NCBI RefSeq assembly: GCF_000626715.1
Contig: NZ_AQRA01000017.1
Coordinates: 1 to 43,213, forward strand
Reading direction: 5' to 3'
DNA: 43,213 nt
DNA from: Aquimarina atlantica
Lineage (GTDB): Bacteria; Bacteroidota; Bacteroidia; Flavobacteriales; Flavobacteriaceae
Below, piece by piece: positions 8,924 to 17,302 of the stretch (its first letter is position 1; each line of letters starts with the position of its first letter). The notes beneath the pieces were generated by a model. That model had not been told where the DNA came from. It saw nothing but the letters and a program-made list of their open reading frames with translations, and ran no database searches. Both the position numbers and the translations under genes were made by a program.

Positions 8924-9103
8924 ATGAAAACGAATAAAAAAGTAAAACTCGAATTAAAAAAAATTAATGTAACCAAACTTACCGATTCTAATATAGCCAG
9001 AATAAAAGGAGGAAATAAGGATGATCTTATTAGAGTTGACGATACAGATGGCAGTTTAATATCTCGTATTATAAATGGTGCTAATCATTCATGCAATAGA
9101 TAA
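8924..9103 (+). CDS. Small double-glycine-leader peptide, RiPP-precursor-like
   Basis: This short gene encodes 59 residues. The N-terminal half is a basic, Leu/Lys/Asn-rich leader that ends in IARIKGG (Gly29-Gly30). This matches the Bacteroidota GG-motif natural-product leader (KLxLxKxxVxxLxxxxxxxIxGG style) cleaved by bacteriocin-type peptidase/ABC exporters. The putative core is 29 residues with several Ser, Thr and Asp and a single Cys57 near the end (HSCNR). No modification enzyme, LanC, radical SAM maturase or C39 peptidase exporter lies in the window, so it is an orphan precursor. It follows a membrane AraC regulator. The leader call is reasonably firm; whether the core is modified, or acts as bacteriocin or signal, is unknown. 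Confidence 0.7.
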   Translation: MKTNKKVKLELKKINVTKLTDSNIARIKGGNKDDLIRVDDTDGSLISRIINGANHSCNR

Positions 9104-9117
9104 TAAGATCTTATTAT
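9100..9117. other. 18-bp perfect palindrome at the peptide gene's stop codon
   Basis: The sequence is symmetric about 9108/9109, with arms ATAATAAGA and TCTTATTAT. It contains the stop codon of the small peptide gene. All but two base pairs are A-T, so the hairpin is weak. It may mark the end of the transcript. Confidence 0.35.
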
Positions 9118-9177
9118 TTACTACAAATATTATGTAAATAAAATAGAAACCTTCTTTGACTATAGAACTTTCTTTGA

Positions 9178-10422
9178 TTAAAACTTACGATCAGGATGAT
9201 AAGCTTCTAGATTCAAAGAAGGTTTTTGATCAGAAATAATTTCTGAAACCAGTTTTCCTGTAGAAGTTCCCATAGTCCAGCCCATCATAGCATGCCCGGT
9301 AGCAATAGTAAGATTGTTGCATGCGCCAGACTTACCAATATAGGGTAACCCATCTGGAGAAACAGGCCTAAGACCAGATGTAGCTGCCTCTTTTTCTGTA
9401 TTAGAAAGTTTAATATCGGGATAATACCGCTGCGTGGCATTGGCGATAGTTTCTACTCTCACCTTATTAATATTATGATTAATACCTGCTATTTCCATAG
9501 TACCGGCAAATCTGGTAAATCCCTGCATTGGGGTTACTGCAATTTTAGCCTCGGTTAGTATAGCCGGCATGGTTATTCCTAAATCTCTTTCAGAATTAAT
9601 ACGATATCCTTTTCCAGCTTCTAGTAACAATTTGATCCCTAATTTTTTGCTTAGCAAATTCGACCATGATCCTGCTGCTAATACAAATTCATCTGCTGTG
9701 TATGATGTATTCTTAGTATGTATAGAAGTAATTTTATTGTTTTCTACATGAATATCTTCTACCTTTTCATTCTTATGAATTGTTACCCCAGAAGCTTCGA
9801 GAAAAGCTTTCATTTCATCCATAAAGGTTTGTGGAGTAGTATGCCAATCACATTCATAAAGTACTGCTCCTTTTGCCTGTAATTGTACATTAGGTTCTAT
9901 TTGTTTCAATTCATCAAATGAAAGTTCTTTTACGGGCAATCCTTCTTTGATTGCTATCCTGCCAACATGAATTTCTTCTTCGAGCATTTTTTCGGTTTGG
10001 CAGACCATTAAAAGCCCCTTTTTTTCTAACTGAAATGTGAAATTTTCATCAGATCTGATTTCAGAATACAAATCTCTACCTAATACTGCAATATCTTTAA
10101 TGGCAGCAATACCTCGATTTACATTTTTTACCGAGCAAGATTTGTTAAATGCCCACGTCCAACGTAAGAAATCCGAATTAAGACGGGGTTTTATAAATAA
10201 TGGGCTAGTAGGGTTAAACATCCATTTTAATCCTTTTTTCATTACACCTGGTGCTGCAAGAGGGATGATATGACTTGGCGAAAGATAGCCTGCATTAACA
10301 TAAGAAGCACCAGAATCCATTGCAGATTGGTCAATTACAGTAACATGATGTCCTTCTTTATGTAAATAATATGCAGAACATAATCCTATGATTCCGCCTC
10401 CGATAACAATACAATTTTTCAT
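9178..10422 (-). CDS. FAD-dependent D-amino-acid dehydrogenase, probable cis-4-hydroxy-D-proline dehydrogenase
   Basis: This 414-aa DadA/DAO-family flavoprotein has an N-terminal dinucleotide-binding motif IVIGGGIIGLCSAYYL (residues 4-19) and an acidic residue ending the Rossmann strand (VID). The C-terminal GLRPVSPDGLPYIG block is typical of this oxidoreductase family. It lies in one direction with hydroxyproline epimerase, a DHDPS-family deaminase and a semialdehyde dehydrogenase. The natural reaction is therefore oxidation of cis-4-hydroxy-D-proline to 1-pyrroline-4-hydroxy-2-carboxylate. Electrons would go to a quinone or oxygen; the sequence alone does not tell which. It is the last gene of the operon, 88 bases after the four-helix-bundle gene, with a tandem repeat in between. 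Another D-amino acid as substrate remains possible. Confidence 0.85.
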   Translation of the reverse strand: MKNCIVIGGGIIGLCSAYYLHKEGHHVTVIDQSAMDSGASYVNAGYLSPSHIIPLAAPGVMKKGLKWMFNPTSPLFIKPRLNSDFLRWTWAFNKSCSVKNVNRGIAAIKDIAVLGRDLYSEIRSDENFTFQLEKKGLLMVCQTEKMLEEEIHVGRIAIKEGLPVKELSFDELKQIEPNVQLQAKGAVLYECDWHTTPQTFMDEMKAFLEASGVTIHKNEKVEDIHVENNKITSIHTKNTSYTADEFVLAAGSWSNLLSKKLGIKLLLEAGKGYRINSERDLGITMPAILTEAKIAVTPMQGFTRFAGTMEIAGINHNINKVRVETIANATQRYYPDIKLSNTEKEAATSGLRPVSPDGLPYIGKSGACNNLTIATGHAMMGWTMGTSTGKLVSEIISDQKPSLNLEAYHPDRKF

Positions 10423-10429
10423 CTATTTG

Positions 10430-10472
10430 ATGATTTAATGAATGAATGATTTAATGAATGAATGATTTAATG
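10430..10472. repeat. Short tandem repeat, 16-bp period
   Basis: ATGATTTAATG occurs at 10430, 10446 and 10462, separated by AATGA. The reverse complement of its last ten bases (CATTAAATCA) lies at 10905-10914 on the other side of the four-helix-bundle gene. One more direct copy lies at 15286-15296 in the leader of the aldehyde dehydrogenase gene. Confidence 0.7.
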
Positions 10473-10510
10473 TTTTAATGAAACAATGAATATGTGTTAA
10501 ATGGTAATTT

Positions 10511-10873
10511 TTAATCAAACGTTGTATTTTTTCTAGCTTTTGAAACTACTTTTGATATTTCGATAGCTTCAATTAATAATGGGTTAATAGAATCTTCAGG
10601 TGCTAATTTAGAGTCTTTTAATACCTCTAACCAAAATACAGTTTCATCTGCTTCCTCGACAGTTATAGAAATTTTGGAATAAAATTCTTTTTTAGATCTA
10701 GAAATACAAGATGCTCTATAATTTGCAGCTGTGGATGTAGCACTTTTAATAATTTGATAACCAATTATTTTAGTAGCTTCGGTTTTTTGGAGTGTGTTGT
10801 ACATTAAAATAATATCAACAGACAGTTTTTTAGTTCGCTTTTTAAATTTCTCGATGAACTCTTGTTTTTCCAT
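10511..10873 (-). CDS. Four-helix-bundle protein (S23/IVS-encoded protein family)
   Basis: This 120-aa all-helical protein has the hallmarks of the 23S rRNA intervening-sequence/four-helix-bundle family: a central 'YQIIKSATSTAANYRAS' helix, then an 'EADETVFWLEVL' helix. The family is structurally related to the Avd accessory proteins of diversity-generating retroelements, but no reverse transcriptase or template repeat is present here. The gene interrupts a metabolic operon, 45 bases after the epimerase and 88 before the FAD dehydrogenase. Short inverted copies of TGATTTAATG flank it, which suggests it arrived as a separate cassette. These proteins are scattered through Bacteroidota genomes and their function is unknown; a role in hydroxyproline breakdown is unlikely. 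Confidence 0.85.
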   Translation of the reverse strand: MEKQEFIEKFKKRTKKLSVDIILMYNTLQKTEATKIIGYQIIKSATSTAANYRASCISRSKKEFYSKISITVEEADETVFWLEVLKDSKLAPEDSINPLLIEAIEISKVVSKARKNTTFD

Positions 10874-10918
10874 ATATAATTATTCAATCATTTTCTCATT
10901 ATAGCATTAAATCAATGT

Positions 10919-11929
10919 CTAAATAACCTGAAAACCATGTGCATATGGATCATCTTCATCATCAATAATGATAGTATTGTATCCATAAACTTTTGCCCAA
11001 CCCTGAATACTTGGGATAATAGCTTTTATATCACCTAATTGTGTTTCTTCTTCGATTCGACCTATAAATGTACTTCCGATAAAACTTTCGTGAACGAATT
11101 CTTCTCCTGGTTGTAGTTTTCCTTTGGCATATAACTGTGCGATTCTTGCAGAGGTTCCTGTTCCGCAAGGAGAACGATCAATAGCTTTGTCTCCATAAAA
11201 AACGGCATTTCTACCCGATGAATCGGGGTTGATAGGATCTCCTGTCCAAAGCATATGACTTACATCTCTGATCGTATCATTTTCTGGATGAATAAATGCG
11301 TTGGGATATTTTTTGTTAATACGCTCACGTACAATTTGAGAATACTGGATTAACTTACTTGCTGTAAAATCATGGACCCCGCTAAAGTTTTTTTGAGGAT
11401 CTACAATAGCATAAAAATTTCCGCCATAGGCAACATCAAAAACCAATTCTCCTAATTCTGGACATTCTATGGTTAAATCTTCTGCTGCCAGATATGATTT
11501 TACATTTTTGAGTTTTACCCAATCTACTTTTTTATTGGTTTGCTGGTATTCTATTTCTACCAGACCTGCCGGGGCTTCCATTCTAATTTTTCCAGGAGTT
11601 TTGGGTTGTATCAATCCTTCTTCTATGGCTATGGTGATAGTCCCGATAGTGCCATGGCCACACATAGGAAGACACCCAGAGGTTTCTATAAATAGAATAG
11701 AAAAATCATTATCGGGATGGTGTGGTTCGAACAAGAAACTACCACTCATCATATCGTGCCCTCTAGGCTCATACATTAATCCTTTTCTTATCCAATCATA
11801 TGTGTTGAGGAAATGTTGACGTTTTTCGCTCATCGTTTTTCCAATTAGATCGGGTCTGCCCGTTGTAACTACTCTTACTGGGTTTCCGCAGGTATGAGCA
11901 TCGATGCATTTAAAAGTGGTTCTAGCCAT
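10919..11929 (-). CDS. 4-hydroxyproline 2-epimerase (proline racemase family)
   Basis: This 336-aa protein has both catalytic cysteines of the family: Cys90 in MCGHGTIG and Cys255 in DRSPCGTGTSA. Having two Cys separates epimerases and racemases from the related trans-3-hydroxyproline dehydratases, in which the second is replaced by Thr. The reaction is interconversion of trans-4-hydroxy-L-proline and cis-4-hydroxy-D-proline, with no cofactor, in the cytoplasm. The first codons overlap the end of the DUF885 peptidase gene by 8 bp, which implies coupled translation. Neighbouring genes supply all later steps to 2-oxoglutarate, supporting hydroxyproline rather than proline as substrate. Confidence 0.92.
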   Translation of the reverse strand: MARTTFKCIDAHTCGNPVRVVTTGRPDLIGKTMSEKRQHFLNTYDWIRKGLMYEPRGHDMMSGSFLFEPHHPDNDFSILFIETSGCLPMCGHGTIGTITIAIEEGLIQPKTPGKIRMEAPAGLVEIEYQQTNKKVDWVKLKNVKSYLAAEDLTIECPELGELVFDVAYGGNFYAIVDPQKNFSGVHDFTASKLIQYSQIVRERINKKYPNAFIHPENDTIRDVSHMLWTGDPINPDSSGRNAVFYGDKAIDRSPCGTGTSARIAQLYAKGKLQPGEEFVHESFIGSTFIGRIEEETQLGDIKAIIPSIQGWAKVYGYNTIIIDDEDDPYAHGFQVI

Positions 11930-13652
11930 TTTTTGTTTTTTCGATATAAGTATTAATTCTATTTTCTAAGATGGAAAGCGTAACTGTACCTTGCTCAAGA
12001 ATAATTTCATGAAATTCTCTGATATCAAATTTATTTCCCAAAGCGGTTTCAGCTTTTTTACGCAATTCTCTAATTTTTAATTCACCAATTTTATACGACA
12101 AAGCCTGACCTGGCCATGAAATATATCGATCGGTTTCTGTATGTATTTCGTGTAATGATAATGCTGTATTTGAAGACATAAAATCGATGACTTGTTCACG
12201 CGTCCATCCTTTTGCATGAATTCCTGTATCTACAACTAAGCGACATGCTCGCCACATTTCATAGGTGAGTTTTCCAAATTGCTCATAAGGAGTAGTATAC
12301 ATTCCCATTTCTTCTGCCAGAAACTCAGCATATAATCCCCAGCCTTCTCCATATGCAGATAGATATAAATCTTTTCTAAATTGTGGTATGCTATCTCCTA
12401 ATTCATTATTTAAACTGCCTTGCAAGTGATGCCCGGGTACTGCTTCATGTACGGTAAGTGATGGTAGTGTATATAGTGTTCTGCTTGGTAAATCATAAGT
12501 GTTTACCCAATAATATCCCGGATCGGTACTATTTGCTTCTGTTCCTACATATCGACCACTAGTGTATTTTGGAGCAATAGCATCTGGTACAGGAGCTACT
12601 CCATATGGTTTTCTGGGTAATGTCTTAAAAAAACGTGGTAGTTGCTCGTCTGCTCGCTTAGCCATATCACGGGCAATCATGAGTAATTCTTCAGGCGTTT
12701 TTGCATAGAATTGCTCATCGGTACGAAGAAATTTAAAAAAGTCCGAAAAACTACCCTGAAAGTTAAGCTCTTTTATTATTACTTGCATTTGCGCTTTTAT
12801 TCTGGCAACTTCTTTTAATCCTATATTATGAATCTCATCTGCAGTATATGTAGTACTTGTCGTATAAAAGTTAATCCTGTTTTGATAATAAGCTTCACCA
12901 TTTGGAGTCTGAGATACACCAATAGCGGTTCTTGTCTTAGGCAAATATTCGGTTTCAAAGAATGCCTTTATTCTTTTAAACTGTGGAATAACCTTGTTTT
13001 TAATTATTTCTCTAGCTGCAGTATGTATAGAATCTTTTTGAGTTTGCGTTAAAACTTCTGGTAAGTCTTTAAAAGGAGAATAGAAATAACTGTTTTCAAC
13101 GCTATCAACGATATGGTCATTATATGTTGATTCATATCCTTTAAAAATGACTCTTGGTTGAGAAACTCCTTTTTCAAGACCTTCTCTTAAGTTTATAAAA
13201 TGCTGATCAACAAATTCGGGAATTGCATTAAGTCTATTTAAATATTTTTTAACCTGCTTATAATTGGCCAAAGGCCTAACCATATAGTTGAGATTACTAT
13301 GAAATCCAGAATCAGATAATAAAGGATTGAGATAAGCTTCAAACTCATAAAAATCAACAGTTCTTTGCAAGGTAAATTTTAATAACTCTAGAGATATTTT
13401 GTCGGTTTCTTTAAGTTGTGTAGCATCAATACCATTTAGTTCTTCTATCTTTTTTTGAGCAAAATCAGCTTCTTTTTTGAAATATTCTTTGGTGAAAAGA
13501 CCTAGAGGATATGCTTCTTCATCATACCCTTCTCTTTCTTCAATTTCTGTAATAATTTGATGTAATGAAGCTGATGAATCTTTCTGTTTCTGTTCTTTAC
13601 AACTAAAACAGAAAACCAATATTAGAATTGCTATAATTTTGAAAAATTTCAT
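11922..13652 (-). CDS. DUF885 family lipoprotein, probable zinc peptidase
   Basis: This 576-aa protein is typical for DUF885. It begins with a lipoprotein signal ending at Cys18 (FCFSC), so it should sit in the periplasm or on the outer membrane. The presumed zinc site is the family motif HEAVPGHH at residues 402-409 (His402, Glu403, His408/His409). It stands between the semialdehyde dehydrogenase gene (40-bp gap) and the epimerase gene (8-bp overlap), so it is firmly part of the hydroxyproline operon. I infer that it hydrolyses hydroxyproline-containing peptides before uptake. No peptide or amino-acid transporter is encoded nearby. Family membership is clear; the substrate is a guess from context. 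Confidence 0.85.
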   Translation of the reverse strand: MKFFKIIAILILVFCFSCKEQKQKDSSASLHQIITEIEEREGYDEEAYPLGLFTKEYFKKEADFAQKKIEELNGIDATQLKETDKISLELLKFTLQRTVDFYEFEAYLNPLLSDSGFHSNLNYMVRPLANYKQVKKYLNRLNAIPEFVDQHFINLREGLEKGVSQPRVIFKGYESTYNDHIVDSVENSYFYSPFKDLPEVLTQTQKDSIHTAAREIIKNKVIPQFKRIKAFFETEYLPKTRTAIGVSQTPNGEAYYQNRINFYTTSTTYTADEIHNIGLKEVARIKAQMQVIIKELNFQGSFSDFFKFLRTDEQFYAKTPEELLMIARDMAKRADEQLPRFFKTLPRKPYGVAPVPDAIAPKYTSGRYVGTEANSTDPGYYWVNTYDLPSRTLYTLPSLTVHEAVPGHHLQGSLNNELGDSIPQFRKDLYLSAYGEGWGLYAEFLAEEMGMYTTPYEQFGKLTYEMWRACRLVVDTGIHAKGWTREQVIDFMSSNTALSLHEIHTETDRYISWPGQALSYKIGELKIRELRKKAETALGNKFDIREFHEIILEQGTVTLSILENRINTYIEKTKNG

Positions 13653-13692
13653 TCTAAATGAGTATTAATTTTTTAAATGTTGATTACAAAAA

Positions 13693-15276
13693 TCAGATTT
13701 TAGAATCTGTATGTTTACCATTAACTAGCCTGGAAATCCCCAGAGGATTTTCATTCTTAAGTTCGTCTGGTAATAAATTATTAGGCCAGCTTTGATAGCT
13801 AAATGGACGTACCCATCGTTTAATAGAATGAATACCAACTGCTGTAAACCTACTATCTGTTGATGCAGGATATGGACCACCATGCAGCATAGATGGGCAT
13901 ACTTCTACTCCCGTAGGAACCCCATTAAAGATGATTCTTCCTACTCTGTTTTGCAATGCATCAATTACCGTATTGTATTGTAGTGCTTCTTCGTTTTCTG
14001 CAATAATGGTCCCTGTAAGTTGCCCTTCTAAGGTGTTAATTATAGTTTCTAATTGTTCGATATCCTGGCATTGCACAACCATAGAGAATGGCCCAAATAC
14101 TTCTTGATGTAAGGTTGTATTTTCTAAAAATGTTTTTCCTTCTACTGTAGTAACCGTTTGTCTTGCATAATTTACAGCAACATCACTATCAAGTTCTGCG
14201 GTAACAGATAACCCACTTTGTTGCAATGCATTTGTTTTGTTTCTTTCAAAATTTCCAATAATATTGGGATGCAACATACAGGAAGGTTCAATTTTTACAA
14301 TTTCTTCAGAAAGTGTTGTTATAAAATTAGTTAAGGCTTCTCCTTTAATACCTATGAGCAAACCGGGATTTGTACAAAACTGGCCAGCCCCTAGCGTTAT
14401 TGATTTTGCATAGGTTTTAGCCAAATCGACTCCTTTCGTAATTGTTGCTTCGGGTAATAAAACTACAGGGTTTATACTTCCCATTTCTGCAAATACCGGG
14501 ATTGGCTCTGGTCGTTTTGAAGCTAAATCAAATAAAGCTCTACCTCCTCTAATACTTCCTGTAAAACCAACAGCTTTTACTGCAGGATGTTCTACTAATT
14601 GAACACCTACTTCAATTCCTGAGCTATTGAGGTTAGAAAATACGCCATTTGGCATTCCTGTTTTTGTGGCTGCTTTGATAATTGCAGCAGATACTAATTC
14701 TCCAGTTCCTGCATGCATAGGGTGTGATTTTACAATAACAGGGCACCCCGCAGCAAATGCGGCAGCAGTATCACCTCCCGCTGTAGAGTAGGCTAAAGGA
14801 AAATTACTTGCCCCAAAAACTACAACAGGACCTAAAGGAACCAGCATTTTACGAATATCTTGCTTAGGAATAGGACTGCGATCTAAATCAGCAGTATCTA
14901 TAGAGGCCTCTACCCATGATCCTTCGGCTACCAAATCGGCAAAAGTTCTTAATTGCCCTATCGTTCTGCCTCGCTCACCTTTTGCTCTTCCTTCTGGTAA
15001 ACCGGTCTCTGATCTATATGTCTCTATTAAAAGATCATCTAAAGCCAGGATCTCATCGGCAATAGCATTTAAAAATTCTGCCTTTTTAGCGCCAGAAACC
15101 TTTCTAAAAACTTCAAAAGCTTCAGAAGCTAATACTACTGCTTTTTCGATTTCTTCTTTCGAAGCTTCAAAAAATGTATGTTTATTTTCAATATTCAACT
15201 TAGGATTAAAAGTCGTATAGGTTTTACTCCCTATAGCCGAAAGCTGATTTCCTATATAGTTTTTGCCTGTTATCAT
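13693..15276 (-). CDS. 2-oxoglutarate semialdehyde (2,5-dioxovalerate) dehydrogenase
   Basis: This 527-aa aldehyde dehydrogenase is of the NADP-type ketoglutarate-semialdehyde subgroup, which is longer than ordinary ALDHs. Visible catalytic parts are Asn158 in FGASNFP, Lys183 in VIVKSHP (cofactor), Glu264 in FAEMGSINP and the nucleophile Cys301 in GAGQFCTNPG. It would oxidise 2-oxoglutarate semialdehyde, made by the DHDPS-family deaminase, to 2-oxoglutarate, which enters the TCA cycle. It is the second gene of the operon, 91 bases after the deaminase gene; the gap holds one copy of the ATGATTTAATG repeat. The same enzyme also serves sugar-acid pathways, but the epimerase and FAD dehydrogenase nearby favour hydroxyproline. 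Confidence 0.9.
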   Translation of the reverse strand: MITGKNYIGNQLSAIGSKTYTTFNPKLNIENKHTFFEASKEEIEKAVVLASEAFEVFRKVSGAKKAEFLNAIADEILALDDLLIETYRSETGLPEGRAKGERGRTIGQLRTFADLVAEGSWVEASIDTADLDRSPIPKQDIRKMLVPLGPVVVFGASNFPLAYSTAGGDTAAAFAAGCPVIVKSHPMHAGTGELVSAAIIKAATKTGMPNGVFSNLNSSGIEVGVQLVEHPAVKAVGFTGSIRGGRALFDLASKRPEPIPVFAEMGSINPVVLLPEATITKGVDLAKTYAKSITLGAGQFCTNPGLLIGIKGEALTNFITTLSEEIVKIEPSCMLHPNIIGNFERNKTNALQQSGLSVTAELDSDVAVNYARQTVTTVEGKTFLENTTLHQEVFGPFSMVVQCQDIEQLETIINTLEGQLTGTIIAENEEALQYNTVIDALQNRVGRIIFNGVPTGVEVCPSMLHGGPYPASTDSRFTAVGIHSIKRWVRPFSYQSWPNNLLPDELKNENPLGISRLVNGKHTDSKI

Positions 15277-15367
15277 AATCTCAAAATGATTTAATGTGAA
15301 AATAGATCAATTTTTAATGAAGGAATGCTGCTGTCTTTATTATTTTTAGAAACATCACTGTTAAAGA

Positions 15368-16294
15368 CTAATCTACTAATTCAATGTTTTTGTATTTGGG
15401 TAATTGCGGTCTTGTTTTTAGACCAGTTTCAATAATTTCTAATACTTTTTTACGTTCATCTCCAACCAGTGGTAGCCTGGGAGGGCGTACATATTCTGTA
15501 CCGATTCCGGTAGCTACTTCTGCTAGTTTTATATTTTGTACTAATTTAGGGTTTATGTCTAACTCCAGCAAAGGTAAAAACCAACGATAAATCGCTATAG
15601 CCTCTTTAATTCGACCAGCTTTCTGAAGTTCATAAATAGCTACAGTTTCTTCTGGGAAAGCATCTACTAACCCAGCAACCCAACCATCTGCACCCATCAA
15701 TAAACTTTCGAGAGCTAATGTGTCTACTCCGCTTAGGATTTTTAATCTATCACCAAAGCGATTTTTAATTCGTGTTATATTAGAAATATCTCTTGTAGAT
15801 TCTTTTACAGCCTGTATATTATCTAATACTAATAGCTCTTCAAACATATCCAAAGAAACTTCTATCTTATAATCAACAGGATTATTATAAACCATTATGG
15901 GTAGATCTGTGCTTTTGGCTACCTCTTTAAAATACATTACAGTTTCTCGATCTCCTGCTTTATATCGCATTGGAGGGAGCATCATCAAACCACTAGCTCC
16001 ATCTTCTTTTGCTTTTTTAGCAGCCTCAATCGCTCCTTTTGTAGTTTGTTCTGCAATATTAATGATAACCGGAACTTTGTCTTTAACAATATCGACAGTG
16101 GTTTTAACCAAAGTTCTTTTTTCATCATCAGTTAATGTACTTGCTTCACCCAAAGTCCCGCCTAGTATAATTCCGTGAACTCCAGCTTTAAGTTGGGCAT
16201 TGATATTAATTTCAAACATTTTTAAGTCTAGTGTATCGTCTTTTGTGAATTTTGTAGTCACTGCAGGCATTACACCTTTCCAATCTATAGCCAT
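15368..16294 (-). CDS. DHDPS/NAL family protein, probable 1-pyrroline-4-hydroxy-2-carboxylate deaminase
   Basis: This 308-aa class I aldolase-fold protein of the dihydrodipicolinate synthase family shows the Schiff-base Lys164 (QAVKEST), the active-site Tyr136 (MVYNNP) and the substrate-carboxylate loop GGTLGEAS (45-52). In hydroxyproline catabolism this family member dehydrates and deaminates 1-pyrroline-4-hydroxy-2-carboxylate to 2-oxoglutarate semialdehyde plus ammonia. It is the first gene of the operon and is divergent from an AraC regulator 135 bases away. A true dihydrodipicolinate synthase or another keto-acid aldolase is less likely, because the operon contains all other hydroxyproline steps. 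Confidence 0.88.
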   Translation of the reverse strand: MAIDWKGVMPAVTTKFTKDDTLDLKMFEININAQLKAGVHGIILGGTLGEASTLTDDEKRTLVKTTVDIVKDKVPVIINIAEQTTKGAIEAAKKAKEDGASGLMMLPPMRYKAGDRETVMYFKEVAKSTDLPIMVYNNPVDYKIEVSLDMFEELLVLDNIQAVKESTRDISNITRIKNRFGDRLKILSGVDTLALESLLMGADGWVAGLVDAFPEETVAIYELQKAGRIKEAIAIYRWFLPLLELDINPKLVQNIKLAEVATGIGTEYVRPPRLPLVGDERKKVLEIIETGLKTRPQLPKYKNIELVD

Positions 16295-16307
16295 ATTTAA
16301 ATTTTTT

Positions 16308-16315
16308 CAAAGATA
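16308..16315 (-). promoter_or_regulatory. -7 element of the hydroxyproline operon
   Basis: On the minus strand this reads TATCTTTG, a full match to TAnnTTTG, ending 14 bases before the start codon at 16294. The leader would be only about 10 nt. I see no TTG at the expected -33 spacing, which fits a promoter that needs the divergent AraC protein as activator. Confidence 0.55.
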
Positions 16316-16429
16316 TTATGAAACCCATGAAAGATACATTGAGAAATTATCTATATATGATACTATATTACCTTTTATTGTTAATATATGCATAATTATG
16401 ATTAATATTGATTCATAGATGAATTAGAA

Positions 16430-17290
16430 ATGAAAGCACTACCTTTTAAAATACCGAAATCCTCGACTGATACCTTAATCGTTCAGGAAGATAAGGAAGT
16501 TGTTTTTTATGATAAATTTCATCAGCATGAAGAGATACAGATATCGATTATAATATCTGGAGAGGGGAGCTTAATCGTAGGAGATACGATTACGGATTAT
16601 AAGCCTAATGATATTTTGATTTTTGGAAGTAATGTTCCTCACGTATTAAAGAGTGCCTCTTCTCCTGTAGAGTCATATATGATTTCTCTTTTTTTTACTA
16701 AAGAATCTTTTGGAAATCTATTTTTTAAACTTCCTGAATTTAATGATTTATCGGGATTTTTTAGAAACTCGGTATATGGGATCAGAGTGCTTTCTAAAAA
16801 AGAAAAATTAAAAAAACAGTTTTTGAAAATTGTTGAGAAAAAAGAAAAACTAGATCGCTTTACCATTTTTTTGAAGATTTTAAAAATACTGAAAACATCA
16901 AAAACCGAAACCATATCATCTTTCATTTCAAAAAGAGCATATACCGATAATGAAGGAAAGAGAATGGCAAAAGTTTTTCAGGTAGTAATGGATGAGTTTA
17001 ATAGAGATTTCTCTCTGAAAGAGGTAGCTGATCTGGCTAATATGACTCCTAATGCTTTTTGTCGATATTTTAAGCAGCGAACTAATAAAACCTTCTTTCA
17101 GTTTTTGATCGAGGTACGAATTGAGAATGCGTGTAGATTAATATCGAGAGAATTGGATATCACTATTTCTGAAGTTTCTTATCGGAGTGGCTTTAAAAAT
17201 CTGTCTAATTTTAATAGAAAATTTAAGGAAATAAAAGGGATGACTCCGTCTGATTATAAAAAAAGGTTACATGAACCAAGTTTTACTTAA
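16430..17290 (+). CDS. AraC family regulator with cupin sensor, probable hydroxyproline operon regulator
   Basis: This 286-aa protein has an N-terminal cupin-like ligand domain (about 20-100, with HQHEE and the NVPHVL strand) and a C-terminal AraC-type double helix-turn-helix (about 185-283, ending in the signature GFKNLSNFNRKFKEIKGMTP). It is transcribed away from the hydroxyproline operon across a 135-bp gap, the classic position of a local activator. The ligand is probably hydroxyproline or a pathway intermediate; that is inference. It ends 12 bases before the convergent dioxygenase gene. Confidence 0.88.
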   Translation: MKALPFKIPKSSTDTLIVQEDKEVVFYDKFHQHEEIQISIIISGEGSLIVGDTITDYKPNDILIFGSNVPHVLKSASSPVESYMISLFFTKESFGNLFFKLPEFNDLSGFFRNSVYGIRVLSKKEKLKKQFLKIVEKKEKLDRFTIFLKILKILKTSKTETISSFISKRAYTDNEGKRMAKVFQVVMDEFNRDFSLKEVADLANMTPNAFCRYFKQRTNKTFFQFLIEVRIENACRLISRELDITISEVSYRSGFKNLSNFNRKFKEIKGMTPSDYKKRLHEPSFT

Positions 17291-17302
17291 TCTTTACTTC
17301 TT

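Noticed and set aside
10430..10472. Possible CRISPR array
   Set aside because: Period is only 16 bp with 5-bp spacers that are identical; this is a simple tandem repeat.
10511..10873. Diversity-generating retroelement accessory protein
   Set aside because: The fold is related to Avd, but there is no reverse transcriptase, template repeat or variable repeat in the window.
15368..16294. Lysine-pathway dihydrodipicolinate synthase
   Set aside because: The operon supplies every other hydroxyproline step, and the gene has no lysine-pathway neighbours.
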